A stretch of 64,000 bases of DNA. Source: Hypoxylon rubiginosum (Eukaryota > Ascomycota > Sordariomycetes > Xylariales > Hypoxylaceae). The notes beneath the pieces were generated by a model. It searched no databases. It was not told the origin of the DNA and saw only the letters and a program-made list of their open reading frames with translations. The stretch spans positions 1-64,000 of the forward strand of contig CADCXA010000034.1 of NCBI GenBank assembly GCA_902806565.1. Direction: 5' to 3'. The translations under genes and the position numbers were made by a program. Below, one piece after another: positions 50,355 through 61,348 of this stretch; position 1 is the first letter of the stretch; each line of letters starts with the position of its first letter.

Positions 50355-53300
50355 ATGCTATCCGCTTCGTCTCCAGTGGTCTATCCTCCCAGTTCTCCCA
50401 CTACCGCAACAAAACGCGCCAAACCACATCTTGACCCTAACTCTCGACCCCGGGCGAGAGCTGGGTTCCTCATTGAAGATGACTCGGACGACGAAGAGGT
50501 CCCGCAGGAACCTGCGACCAAAAGGCGAATGTTGAGCAGTCCTAGTGAGCATGCCGTAGCAGAGTTAACTGAGCCATCCTCTCCCCCGGCCCCTCCTAGC
50601 GATACCCTCAAGGAAGTCGAGTCGATATCGCTCACGAACCCCTCACAACCTAGAAATGATGACTGTGGAAGCCAAAAATCTACCTTCAGCTCGTTTCTTG
50701 ACTCCAACGTGGCATCCATATTCGATCGGTTATCCTCCCATCAACCCCACAGCGACTTCAAGATCACGACATGTTCCGGCAAGACAGTCGACGTCAAACA
50801 ACGCAAAACGGGCGCTGGCGTATCATACCAAGGAATGGTGGCAGCGAGGTCGAAGACGAAGGAAGGCCGAGCGAAGAAGAGTTACTATGGTATCGAGATT
50901 CACGAATTAATAGACGCGACAAAGAAAGAACTTGCCAACCGGCCCTCCAACTCTGCTACTGTTCCCGACGAGCCAATGACTTCCGTTGAAGCTGTCAAGA
51001 AGCCGAAGAAGTCGCTACTATGGACAGAGAAATACCGGGCAAGGAACTTTACAGACCTAGTCGGCGACGACCTTACTAATCGCCAAGTTCTACGATGGCT
51101 AAAGAGGTGGGATCCAATCGTCTTCCCAGGATCGGTTAAATCAAGATCAATTATGAGACGGCCTGGAGGCAAGGCAGAAGCCGAAGAAGAAAAGCCGCAC
51201 CGAAAAATATTAATGCTCACCGGGCCCCCTGGACTAGGGAAAACGACGCTCGCCCATGTTTGCGCGAAGCAGGCCGGGTACGAAGTAATGGAGATCAACG
51301 CCAGTGACGATCGCAGTCGGGACGTCGTGAAGAACCGAATTCGCACCAGTTTGGGTACGGAGAGTGTCAAAACTGTGCAACAAACCAAATCCCAAGACGG
51401 AAAGCAGAAGGTCGCACGTCCCGTATGTGTCGTAGTTGACGAGGTAGACGGTGTCGTGACGGGATCTGGAGCCTCTGGAGAGGGTGGCTTCATCAAAGCT
51501 CTGATGGACCTTATTACAACTGGGGAGAAAAACGCCTCAGAACAAGGGACGTCAACTCAGTACTCCGGACGGCGCAAAAAGAAGGGCGATGATTTCCGCC
51601 AGATGCGACCAATTATCCTAATCTGCAACGATGTCTACCATCCCTCGCTCCGACCACTACGCCAATCGAATCTAGCCGAAGTTATTCACGTTGGAAGACC
51701 CACTATCGACGCAGTTGTAACACGGCTCAAGTCAGTTTTCGAGAGGGAAGGAATTCCTTGTGAGAAGGATGCCGCACGAAAGTTGTGTGAGGCAGCGTGG
51801 GGAATGAGCAGTGGGATCGACGCCAAAAAGGGCGCTGAGAGCACAGCTGAAGGTGATCTTCGAGGTATTATGGTTGTGGGTGAATGGGTTGCAGGCCGCA
51901 TTAGGTCCGCATCTCTTAAAGGTTCCCTATCTTTAACACGGCAATGGGTTGAGCAGAATATTGTCCATGACCTAACTCACGGCGGTGGTGGCGCTAGAGG
52001 TGTAGGACGTGGCAGCGTAAAGGACATCGTCACGCGTATCTTTCAAGACGGCGCTGGCTTCCCAAAGAGCAACGTACTCATCACAGCTCCTGTATCAAAA
52101 TATCAGAGTGAGCAACCGCAAGCGCAGCTTGGAATCTTCGAGCAGCAGAAGAAATATGGCATTGAGCGCCTGAGAGAGATGGTCGAGACCAGTGGCGACG
52201 TGGATAGAGTGATGACAGAGGTCTTCCTGGACTATGCAAACCACGAATTCAACGACGATTCGTTCCTCTCCAAGCCAGATAGTGCCTACGAGTGGATGCA
52301 TTTCCATGATACCTGTTCGTCGAGGTTGTTTGGAAGCCAGGACTGGGAATTGGCTCCATACCTTTGCCAACCTATTCTCGCGTGCCATCACCTGTTCGCA
52401 TCGCCCATTCGGCGTGCCAATATGGGCTATGATAAGAAATGGGGCGCCAACAACGCCGAGGATGAAGAGCCACCGCTCCCCTTTTCAGGACCGAGGGCAG
52501 ACTACGTCGCTCGCGAGACGGAAAGGGAAAATCGCGCGGTACTGCAGGAGATGCACGCTCAGCTACCGCCGACGCTCATGCGTTCTTTCCAAAGCGCTGA
52601 GGATATCGCGACAGATTTCTTGCCGTACCTCATCCGCCTCGTATCTCCCGAGGTCAAGCCCGTGGTCGTTGGGGGTGGCGGGGACCAAAAGGGTACGGCG
52701 AGTGTACGAAAGGACACTGAGAAGGCCATGGTGAAGCGAGCTGCCGATGTACTGGCTGAGGTTGGCATCGAACTTCAGCGGGGAAAGATTGAGAGCGAGT
52801 CTCCCTTCAGTAGAGGTCCACAGTGGGTGTACCGCATGGAACCGTAAGTCTGCATCTATTTTTAATCCATATTTTCTATAATGTGTCACTAATCCGTTGC
52901 AGTGACCTCGACCTTCTAGCGACGTTCGAGACCTCGGCTGCTATTGTTCACGGCACGCAGGCCCCGACACGATACGCCGTCCGCCAGGTGCTAGACCAGG
53001 AGCTGCAGAAGGCGAAGCTGCTGCGCGAGAAGGCAGCGCGGCAGGCGCGTTTCCAGGCGGGCAACCCGCACGCCACCGCGGGGCCTGTCATATTCGATGA
53101 CAAGGAGAATACTAAAGCTCTCAAGGGGCCAGTACTGCCTTTACTAGGGGTAAAGAAGGACTTCTTCGGGCGCGTCATAGAGACGAAGGCCGACGATCGC
53201 GCGTTGAGGGAAGGCAACGGCAACGGTAGGCCCGGGAGCAAGGCGGGAGGCGCGCCGCTGGGCAAGGCCGAGACGAAGGTCTGGGTTACGTTCCACGAAG

Positions 53301-53359
53301 GATTGAACAACGCCGTCCGGAAACCCCTGACGCTAGATGAGTTGCTTAGGGGCCTGTAG
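50355..53359 (+). CDS. ctf18: Chromosome transmission fidelity protein 18 (alternative clamp loader)
   Basis: Ctf18 is the large AAA+ subunit of Ctf18-RFC, which loads PCNA at forks and supports sister-chromatid cohesion. The protein has a disordered N-terminus and the family segment LLWTEKYRARNFTDLVGDD before the AAA+ core. Walker A is GPPGLGKT (about residues 290-297), Walker B is VVVDEVDG (about 359-366), and a sensor-1-like ILICND follows. The C-terminal part contains DYVARETERENRAV and, in exon 2, TRYAVRQVLDQELQKAK, FFGR and WVTFHEGLNNAVRKP, the Dcc1/Ctf8-interacting tail. Exons are 50355-52843 and 52903-53359. The 59-bp intron joins YRMEP-DLDLLATFE. Length is 981 aa, as expected. It shares its promoter with CEF1. 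Confidence 0.94.
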
Positions 53360-53699
53360 CGGGATTTGGTGTATAGGTACTTAGAGTCTTTGCATTGGTG
53401 CTTAGATGCATGGCCATGGCGTTTGAGATGGGAAAGCATCTATCTTATGAGTTAGGAACTAGCTTGGTAGCACTTGTTATGATAATACGAGTAACTCATC
53501 CCTTTGACTTGAGTTCCGAGCCAATGCCTAACTCGTGTATGAATATAGCGTCAATGGCAAAGGGGGGTTAACATGGCTAGACGGAGGGGGGAGTGGCTGT
53601 GAATTTCCTTAGAAAGTAGCCTCCATTAAGGGGCAGTTTTGATGCCGTGTGAGCTAGACATGCGCATAAGCATGACTTCAATGACACATCCAGAACACA
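53360..53699. other. 3' region of CTF18
   Basis: No gene is seen. It ends at a tRNA-like element. Confidence 0.4.
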
Positions 53700-53787
53700 A
53701 GATCTCTGGTGCAGTGGTCAGGCGCCTGGAGGCCTTTTCTCAAGTTGATTCTTGAAGCGGCGGTGGGTTCGAATCCCGCGAGAGGCA
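53700..53787 (+). pseudogene. tRNA-like element with intact Pol III boxes
   Basis: An A box (TGGTGCAGTGG), a good D stem (GTGC/GCGC), a T arm (GTGGG-TTCGAAT-CCCGC) with perfect B box GGTTCGAATCC, and a 3' acceptor strand GAGAGGC plus A are visible. Five T follow 18 bases downstream. The length of 88 bases would suit a long-variable-arm (Leu/Ser) tRNA. However, only four of seven acceptor pairs form, because the first three 5' bases do not match. No anticodon arm with T at position 33 can be drawn. I read it as a tRNA pseudogene or the head of a tRNA-derived SINE. Confidence 0.55.
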
Positions 53788-53805
53788 TTAAAGACCAACG
53801 TTTCC

Positions 53806-53810
53806 TTTTT
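53806..53810 (+). terminator. Pol III T5 terminator
   Basis: A run of five T lies 18 bases beyond the tRNA-like element, a usual distance for RNA polymerase III termination. Confidence 0.45.
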
Positions 53811-54569
53811 AACGGACGTTTTGATCTAAGTCGAACCTGCTATAACTTACCTAGGTAGGTAAGTAACCGATCCGGCCTTATTGGTAGCTTTGCTTTGCTA
53901 CATACCTAGGTACTGATAAGCTCTGGGTGTGCTTTTGCTCGTAATTGCCAATGTGCCTTTTTAGAATTAAAGCCTAGAGGCCGAGACAACGATACCTGAA
54001 CCGATCATCGCCTCTTCATGCGTTTATGTTATATAATAACTGGTATATTTACGGCTTAAGTGTTTTGATGCGGTACGATAGTTGGCGATATAGCTATGGA
54101 ACGACGTGTCTATGAAATGGCCATATGACTTTGATAATATATGGAGAGAGCTGCGTGTAATAAATACCTTATTGTTTCTTGTGACATAATCCGAGAAGGA
54201 GATATGTGAGAGTTGTTGAAGCTCTTAGCTAGGGGGCCAGGTCTCCTAGCTTTTCAGGTTGGTTCTTGGATGATAGCTATTACTCTAAATTAGCAGAACA
54301 TTATTTGTATTTACTAAGGGACTATATACCGTGTATTTTAAGAGGGAGTGTTACTTTTATATAGGTAGAGTAGCTCCCATGGAGTCACCTAATATAATAT
54401 TTAGAATTGGATGCGTGACCATTTCGATCTTGTGGGGATAGTTGCAAAAGGAAGAAATAATTATCAGGATTTTTTTCTTTAAATATTAGTGAATAACTCA
54501 GAAGGTTGTAAGAAAAGAGATTACAAAAATTGGCGAAGTGGTATAAGGGGGGAATGGAAAAGAAAAAAT
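53811..54569. other. Intergenic, moderately AT-rich
   Basis: No coding frame is seen. A+T is raised from about 53,990 to 54,560 relative to neighbouring DNA, suggesting mild mutation of a former repeat. Confidence 0.4.
53846..53863. repeat. Palindromic CTTACCTAGGTAGGTAAG motif
   Basis: Near-perfect palindrome centred on CCTAGG. Similar motifs occur at 18767-18780, 27203-27230, 28687-28706, 37208-37220 and 53901-53913. Confidence 0.6.
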
Positions 54570-54662
54570 GCAAAAACTCAAACCCGGGGGCCTACGAAAA
54601 TCCGACCCACTGGGCAGTAGATTTTCCTGACTCTTCACTCTCAGCCACTCGGCTAAGGGCTA
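54570..54662 (-). pseudogene. Degraded tRNA(Ser)-like element
   Basis: On the minus strand a perfect A box TAGCCGAGTGG (54645-54655) is followed about 60 bases later by GGTTTGAGTT (54575-54584). The latter equals a B box GGTTCGAGTC with C-to-T changes. The spacing fits a class II (Ser/Leu) tRNA. The 3' acceptor strand is not recognisable and is T-rich. This is likely a RIP-damaged tRNA copy or SINE; it cannot be a working tRNA. Confidence 0.35.
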
Positions 54663-54923
54663 CTCGGACAATTTACCATGCTGCTGCTATGACATATAGC
54701 CCTTTCGTAGCTGTGGTTGCTAGGAAGTTCATCGGCTGTTTTGCGTTCGTCCCCTAAGCAACCGGCGAAACGCTGCTGCACGGACCTGAAGCCAAACTCT
54801 CTGAAGTAATTAAGAAGCGTAATTCGTCATAATTCCCATGTGGGTTACCTAATGTACAATCTATCTCGCGTATGAATATCAAAACCCTGTTCAGGATGCT
54901 ACACTGTCCGTTATGTGCTGTCC

Positions 54924-55889
54924 CTATTCCTCATACATCTGCTTCAGAACGCCCCGGTACTCCTCCGCCTCGGCCTCCATCACCTCAGCCGTCCGCGGGT
55001 GCCGCTCCGAGTCCTCGATGCTAGGGAACCCGCCGCCGGGCTCGGGCCGGTTTCCGAGCTGCGGCCGGAGCTTCTTTATTTCGCGATCCCATCTACATTA
55101 CGGTTAGCACGTGTACCTGGACTCCTCTTTCTCCGGCTTCAGAGAAAAGGGGGTGGGGGCGTAAGAAAAAGGCTTACAAGGCACCGCCGACGTTGCCGTC
55201 TTCCGCGGCCATCCACTCGTAGATCTGGTCTCCCGGCCCGGCCTCCTCCTTAGCCGTCTCGCCCCGGATCCGAGGGATGACGTGGACGTGCAGGTGCGCC
55301 ACGGTCTGGCCTGCCTCCTGGCCGTCCTGGATCGCTATGTTGAAAGAGCCGGCTGTCGGGGTGCCGTCTGCCGTTGCTGTGTCGTGGCCGTTCTTCTCAA
55401 ACCAAGAATGGGAGAAGTAGTATTTTGCTAGCAAGCGTTGCACGACCTGCACCGCTTGGAAGAGGTCCGTCAGCTCCGGCGCCGTGAGCTCTGTTAACCG
55501 TTTGTGCGGTTTCTTCGGGCAGACTAGAACGTGGCCTGGGAGCAGTGGTTTTAAGTTGACGAGGGCGAAGGAGTAAGGGGTTGTGAAGAAGACCTAGGCA
55601 CGATCAGTTTGGGTTCTGGTACTGGGACTGGTAATGATGGTGGCGGCAGTGGTAGATGAATAAGTGATTCTTATTCTCGATTCCCTAGCATTTCATATGA
55701 TTTTCATCACTCGATGTTGTAAAGTGATACATGCGCTAGCATCGTGAAGTGAATAGTTGGGCTCACCTGAGATGTGACCTCAAAGGGGCCGAAGTGGAGG
55801 GGACTGCTCGGTTGGGAACCCATCATTCGTTTTCGAATTGCACTGCTGAAGAGAAGATTAAATATTGGCGAATTGGCTTTTCGTATCAT
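54924..55889 (-). CDS. FHIT-type bis(5'-adenosyl)-triphosphatase (HIT family)
   Basis: This enzyme hydrolyses Ap3A and related dinucleoside polyphosphates. The family opening HFGPFEVTSQVFFTTPYSFALVN is rebuilt across intron 1, followed by LKPLLPGHVLVCPKK and SFNIAIQDGQEAGQTV. The histidine triad is HLHVHVIPR (His141, 143, 145). Three exons are 55767-55889, 55178-55593 and 54924-55092, with introns of 173 and 85 bp. The last join gives GAL-WDREIKKLRP, and the C-terminal exon carries the usual acidic EVMEAEAEEYRGVL tail. Length is 235 aa from the ATG at 55889; a second start pair at MMGSQ (55826) would give 214 aa. The extra N-terminus is basic and could be a mitochondrial signal, which is inference. 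Confidence 0.9.
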
Positions 55890-58173
55890 GGCACGAAACG
55901 ATCTAGACCACGCTATTAAACGCGGTGGGAATCCGGCTACTTATAAAATACTCAATGTGAGGCATTGTAGTACTGTAGGTACTGTAGAACGTGATGAATT
56001 TCAAATTGCCAAGCAGCTACGCGGCCGTTTGATGCAGTAACAATTATGACGTCGTCAATTCCGGTACGCGATTATCTAAATATCTGGGGCCGAAATCATG
56101 TCGCCTTCCTCATTTCGACACGTCGCTTTCTCACTTTCCTCTTTCTCGTCTGCTCAAGATGGGACTGCCACAAGACCAAGCAACCTTCGTACAGTAATCT
56201 GCTATTTTTTTTGTCACGCCTAACATCTTTTTTTGTACATTCTTGCGGCATATGCAAGCCAATATGCAGCCAACATTTCCAGGTTGCATACACGCTAGAC
56301 TTACATCGCCAATCATCTGTCACAGCCCCAATTACCTGGGTCATGTTGTTCGTCTGTTCTACTATGTAGTCCCCGATTGCCTCAACTGCGGCTACTCCTG
56401 ATACCACATACAATAAACCATGTCCTCACATTTACTGCCGACTACCGAAGTCAACCACATGTCTACACCCCTATACCTGCCAAGGTAGCAAGGTAGCGGT
56501 GAGAAGGCCTTGTCGGTATTGAGCTAGGTACCCGGTAGAAACGCATTTCCACAATTAAGTTATTTTAAACCTTCACAACGTCGTCATTATGTCGCGGTCT
56601 AGATCATTCATTAACCACGTGAGTAGTATTCGTTCAAGGCTATGTTAGCACCGTATGATACACCCGAAGAAAAGAATAAACCAATATTTGTTATTCATTT
56701 CGCCTCATCTCTTCAGAGTAATGATGGCCATGACTACGGACATGACTATGGCTATGACTACAGCCACACTCTTGGTTCGACACCAATGGTGCGAATCTTC
56801 AACCTCGTCACTAACGCGGTTGTTGGGACAGTGTTAAAAGCTTCGCACTTCATATCTCCCTAGTCGTTGCTGAAGATCGCTCTCCCATAGTCTAATTGTA
56901 GTGTCCAGCTCGGCAATGCGCCACCGGTCTAGAACGCAGATCCAGCCGTATAAGAAAGAATCGTCTAGAGTCAATGTGCTATTGTTATAACAATCTTGTC
57001 CGTGAAGACCTCGAGCATTGCTTCCTGGATCTTGGCATCTATCTCTGGATCAGGAGAAGAAGCATGATGACGCGTGTTCCTCAGAAGAGCACAGGCAGTG
57101 CCTCAAAGACGGTATCAACCTTACGATAACTCCTGTCGTTTCTACGACGTCGGAATCTTGGTGGATGCGTAATAAAATATTGCTGCTGGTTGGCGCAGGT
57201 GTGCCATAGTTCTGAGTTCATATGCTGACCAAAAGGGCTCATGTTCGATCGTACAGTTCCTCGGAATAAGGTAAGACCCTAGGGAATGGTTGACAGGCGA
57301 AGCCGAAGATAGCGGGGGCTGCTTTATTTCTGAATTATCAGCAGTTTAGGTATATTACCCATGAGAGCTGTATCAACCCGAACAAAGCAGTAGCGAGAGA
57401 TGACCTAACACCACATGTACGAATTATGCCAATTATTTCGCCTCTCAACTCCCTTGGAAGCTCGTGTCTAGAGCACAGATTGACATTGATCATTCTATTT
57501 CGCCCCCGGTAAGCTAAGACTCGTCAAGTTTTCAACACTGCCATCGCCCCTCCTTATGATTCTATCACACTCAGAGAAAGTTAATGCGTGACGAGGATTC
57601 TAGTCTTTTCCTTCAGCACTCCACAGGTAGCTTCCTTGAACAAGTACCGACCTATAGAAGGGTCCACGGCTGATCGAGGCTCCAATCTGCATATATCTGC
57701 ATATGTAAGCATAAACGTTGGAAAGAGTCAAGGAAGCGGCTCCTGGTATGTTCTACGCAAGAACCGTAGCTAAGGATTATATTGTGACTCGCATAGCACA
57801 TCGCTACATTTGGTTTAAACACCTTCACAGAATAGAGTGAGCTGCTATTGAAAAATACATTTATGGAAGTATCCTGTAATGCAAAGACAGATCGAGACAG
57901 CTCAAAATTACACCGATCGCTCTATAGCACAGTGTCATGTCTATTCTTAGATCTACGCTGAAGATTTGGTGAAGATATATAAAGTTCGCCTGGAGATTCA
58001 GCTTGCTACTGTTATAAATACGACAATGTTGATGTGCAAATTGCATATGTAACCCCTTTACTCCGATGCAGCAGATATCCCAACTCACCCCCACGAAGAA
58101 GGATCCCTATGTCCAAATTCCCTTCGTTACATTCCACTCCCCGGGCCCGCCTGGCGGCGGCGGCAGCGAGTCA
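55890..58173. other. Intergenic, no supported gene
   Basis: This 2.3-kb stretch has only short frames. A two-exon 58-codon candidate at 56589-56863 is described under rejected items. The left part is the FHIT promoter. Confidence 0.45.
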
Positions 58174-59016
58174 TCATAGCTCCCCATCGTCGTCGCTGTC
58201 GTCGTCGTCGTCATCATCATCCTTGACTAAGCCCAGGTCCGCCATCTTCCGGTACACGATGCGGGCGACGGCCCGCATCCCCTCGGCGCGCGGGTGGTAC
58301 GCGCCGCCGGCGTAGAAGAGCTTCCACGTGAAGCCCGAGACCCAGGGCTTCCTAGAGCCGATGGCGTGGCCCCGGCTGGGCGCGTCCACGGATACCACGT
58401 GGCACCAGGCCTCGCGGCCCTCGGCCGCCCGGGCCGTCGCTTTGAGCAGCTGGTCGCGCACGGCCTGGTGGTGCGCGACGCGGTCCGCGCCGAACGACAC
58501 GTCGCGGCCCGGCCGCGTGTCCGGGCCCAGCACGGCCACGTACTCGACGACGAGGACCTGGGCGCGGGGAGCCTTGTCGTGGATCGCGTCTAGGACGCCG
58601 CCGAAGCGGGCCGCGAGCCCCTCGACGTCGAGCTGCTCGGCCTGGACGGGGGCGCCGCCGGTGCCGGCGAGGCGCATGGCGAGGGCGCCGAGCCAGGAGG
58701 CGCTCAGGGTGTCCTGGAAGATGCCGCCGATGTAGCCGATGTCGTTGCCGCCGCCGAGCACGAGCACGACGTCGGCGTCCGCGGGCAGGCCCTCGACCTG
58801 CGGCGGGAACACGCAGCCGTCGCACTCCTGCGGGTCCGTCGTCAGGTTCAGCAGCGTCGCGCCCGACACCGTGAGGTCCGTCAGGTGCGCGCCGGCGCGC
58901 TTGGATACCAGGCACGCGAAGTTGGCGCCCGACCGACGCGCCGCCTTGTCGGCGACCGGCGGGAGGCTGGGGCCCGCGGCGAAGGAGGAGCCGAGGCTCG
59001 CGATGCGGAGGGGCAT
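58174..59016 (-). CDS. SGNH/GDSL-family hydrolase
   Basis: SGNH hydrolases are Ser-His esterases and lipases. Block I is present as ASLGSSFAAGPSLPP (Gly-Ser-Ser instead of Gly-Asp-Ser, common in fungal members), block III as GGGNDIGY and block V as YHPRAEGM with the catalytic His. Length is 280 aa from the ATG at 59016, which has A at -3 and places LRIASLGSS near the N-terminus as in relatives. An upstream in-frame ATG at 59121 would give 315 aa with a basic, Ser-rich leader. The C-terminus ends in a run of Asp (KDDDDDDDD) encoded by a GTC/ATC trinucleotide run. Coding sequence is very GC-rich. The substrate is unknown. Confidence 0.85.
   Translation of the reverse strand: MPLRIASLGSSFAAGPSLPPVADKAARRSGANFACLVSKRAGAHLTDLTVSGATLLNLTTDPQECDGCVFPPQVEGLPADADVVLVLGGGNDIGYIGGIFQDTLSASWLGALAMRLAGTGGAPVQAEQLDVEGLAARFGGVLDAIHDKAPRAQVLVVEYVAVLGPDTRPGRDVSFGADRVAHHQAVRDQLLKATARAAEGREAWCHVVSVDAPSRGHAIGSRKPWVSGFTWKLFYAGGAYHPRAEGMRAVARIVYRKMADLGLVKDDDDDDDDSDDDGEL
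58186..58231. repeat. GTC/ATC trinucleotide run encoding the Asp-rich tail
   Basis: Tandem GTC then ATC triplets at the 3' end of the SGNH gene code for the C-terminal poly-Asp/Ser tail. Such runs vary in length between isolates. Confidence 0.7.
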
Positions 59017-59730
59017 GTTGCTGGTGCTGGTGCTGCTCACACGGATGGATATAAACCTCCTACTCGGAATTCGAGGGCTGGTCACAGTGTTGCGTGAGAT
59101 TACTGATGATGCACTTCGCATGTACCTATACCTAATTGTGCGAGATCGACAAGAAATGAGGCTGACTGGAGTGGTGCTAGAGTGGTGCTGGTGGCTGAAT
59201 AACGACGCGCGTACGTAAGACAAGAAGGAACTCCTTTTAATGATCAACAGCCCGACCTAATACATGAGATAGCAAGATACAAGATGTTGACCCGGGGATC
59301 GGGGGATTTCTAGGTAGTAGACGGGCTCAGTTGAACAACGCACAATGGTCATTGCCGGACCGGGGGAATCGGATGTGGTGGAGTTTTGCCCCTCTCCCCT
59401 TTCTTTTCTAATAATAAGTCAGTCAAGTCTAGGGATGAGATTGCCGGAACCCCTCGGTAGTAGGTATCGTGTCCCCCGCTACGGACCAATCGGATACCGT
59501 ATAATGAATAAACCTCCTATAGTTACACCGCTTACACGTAAAGTATCCGGTAAGTCTTTTACTCGCATTTACTCGCATGGCCGCTGGAAATCAATTGCCG
59601 TGTAAGCATTTCTCCATACCTGTTTGTAACATAATGCGGTGGTGCTGAGTGTGGCTTTTTTTATGAGTCTTATGTCTTATTACGTCTTAAACAAATTCCT
59701 CAATTCGTCATATATCGCATACAGCTCAGT

Positions 59731-59750
59731 ATTGATTAATTGATTGATTG
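59731..59750. repeat. ATTG/ATTA tetranucleotide repeat
   Basis: Five imperfect units of ATTGATTAATTGATTGATTG. Confidence 0.55.
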
Positions 59751-59940
59751 ACAAGTCTTATACCTACCTTGATGCGTCAAGCTCGTGCTACGCCGATTAA
59801 GACACGAACACGACATAATGTCAGAAACATCGGTGTCAGCTCTAGGCTAGTCTAAGTTGACTACATAGGTATAATCAGGGGTTTATCGCGGGTTATACTC
59901 AATAACGTATATTACAAACCGAGATTCAGAGATTATACTT

Positions 59941-59955
59941 GCCAGCCAGCCAGCC
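59941..59955. repeat. GCCA tetranucleotide repeat
   Basis: Nearly four tandem GCCA units. Confidence 0.6.
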
Positions 59956-61348
59956 ACCTAAGGAAATGAAGGAAACCGGCGAATCTCAGTCGTGTTTCTG
60001 AGCAAGTAAGCGGCTTGTTACCTTGGAGTTATTTGGCACGCCACCCGTCAGTTTTACATGGGCTGTCATTCATGTGTTTCGATATATCAGAAAGCCATTT
60101 CCAAGTGAGATGATAATTGGTTTATAGAGACGGCAGGACGGCCAAAGACATGGCGGTAACGTGATAATGATGTAGTCTTCACCTCATGGCGTAAGCCATA
60201 GATCCCTATAAGGCATACGAGTAAACTGATCAGTTGGAGTTGTCGTTTGTTTGGTTTCAAAAATAGAAAAATAGAAACTTGCTTAGATATTTAGAAGTAT
60301 TAATCAACATACGGAAATATTCAATTGACTATAGCTATTGGCTTACTATCCGCTTAGCTACCCCTTAATGGAAGACCACTAGAAGATCTGACGGCGACCC
60401 GACAACCTAATACTTAGTGGGGGTCGAGGAGGGTTCCAGGTTACAGAGCTGGCATTAATAGCACTAATAGCACCAATAGGAAGCCCCCCCCTGCCGCGGG
60501 TGCCGGCGCTGACCGGCTTTCATCGGACGTCACCTAACGTTGTGCGCCGGTGGGACAAATTGATGGACGCTTCCGTCACAGGCGCCACAACTGCGACATT
60601 ACAGAGTAGGTACTTACTCCAATATGTTATAAGGTATGTAGGAGGTAGGTACTTTGCACATACGATCGATTTCCTTGCTTGTGTACTGAGTACTGAGTAC
60701 AGTATTCCTAGAGTAAAAGTCCGTAGACAAGCAGATGCAGGAACGCCATCCATCGCCTAATCTAGAAGATTGCCTTATCTAGCAGCTAGAAGAAGCAATC
60801 GTTTTTTTTTCTGGGTGAGCCCACTAGCAAATGAAATGCCCCTAGTGTCACCACCTCTATAAGAGAAGACACCCTTTTTCTCTTCTCCCTTTCTTTCTCG
60901 ACTTGGAGGAAATAAAATTTGACAATTTCAATTACACCATTAAGACCTGTTTGCAAAGAAGAAGAAAAATCTCTCGAGAAATACAGTCTCGTTGCTCAAT
61001 ATCTCGGCAGTTTTTTATACGCATACATCATCTACCGTGCGGCCGGAAACAAACAGAAAGGTTCGGAGCCGGTTCGTGGTCTAGGGAAGGTTTTTAGGTG
61101 ACATTGCCATTGGATTGGACCCGCGGGACCCTGGTCTCACCGGGCTGGTGACATCTCACCACATCGCTCACCACATCATAACACGAAGAGTTCGAGGTTG
61201 CAGTTGGGCCGTATACAAGGCACTTTTCCCACTCGACAGGAAGCACTTTGCCCCTTACCTCGGGTTATTTATTGAGAGAGGGTCGAGAGGGTCGAAGTCT
61301 AGGAGAAAGTAGTTGGTAGGACGGATACGACGGAGAAGGTTGTTCGTC

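Larger units (their letters stand above)
59017..61348. other. Divergent intergenic region, SGNH hydrolase and guanine deaminase
   Basis: This 2.3-kb stretch has no supported gene. It contains ATTGATTA-type (59731-59750) and GCCA (59941-59955) tetranucleotide repeats and GTAGGTAC motifs near 60,605-60,660. The last few hundred bases are the deaminase promoter and leader. Confidence 0.45.

Noticed and set aside
56589..56863. Two-exon 58-codon mini gene (exons 56589-56618, 56717-56863)
   Set aside because: Splice sites are plausible, but the product is a low-complexity GHDYG repeat plus a short tail. No homology is evident and chance is likely.
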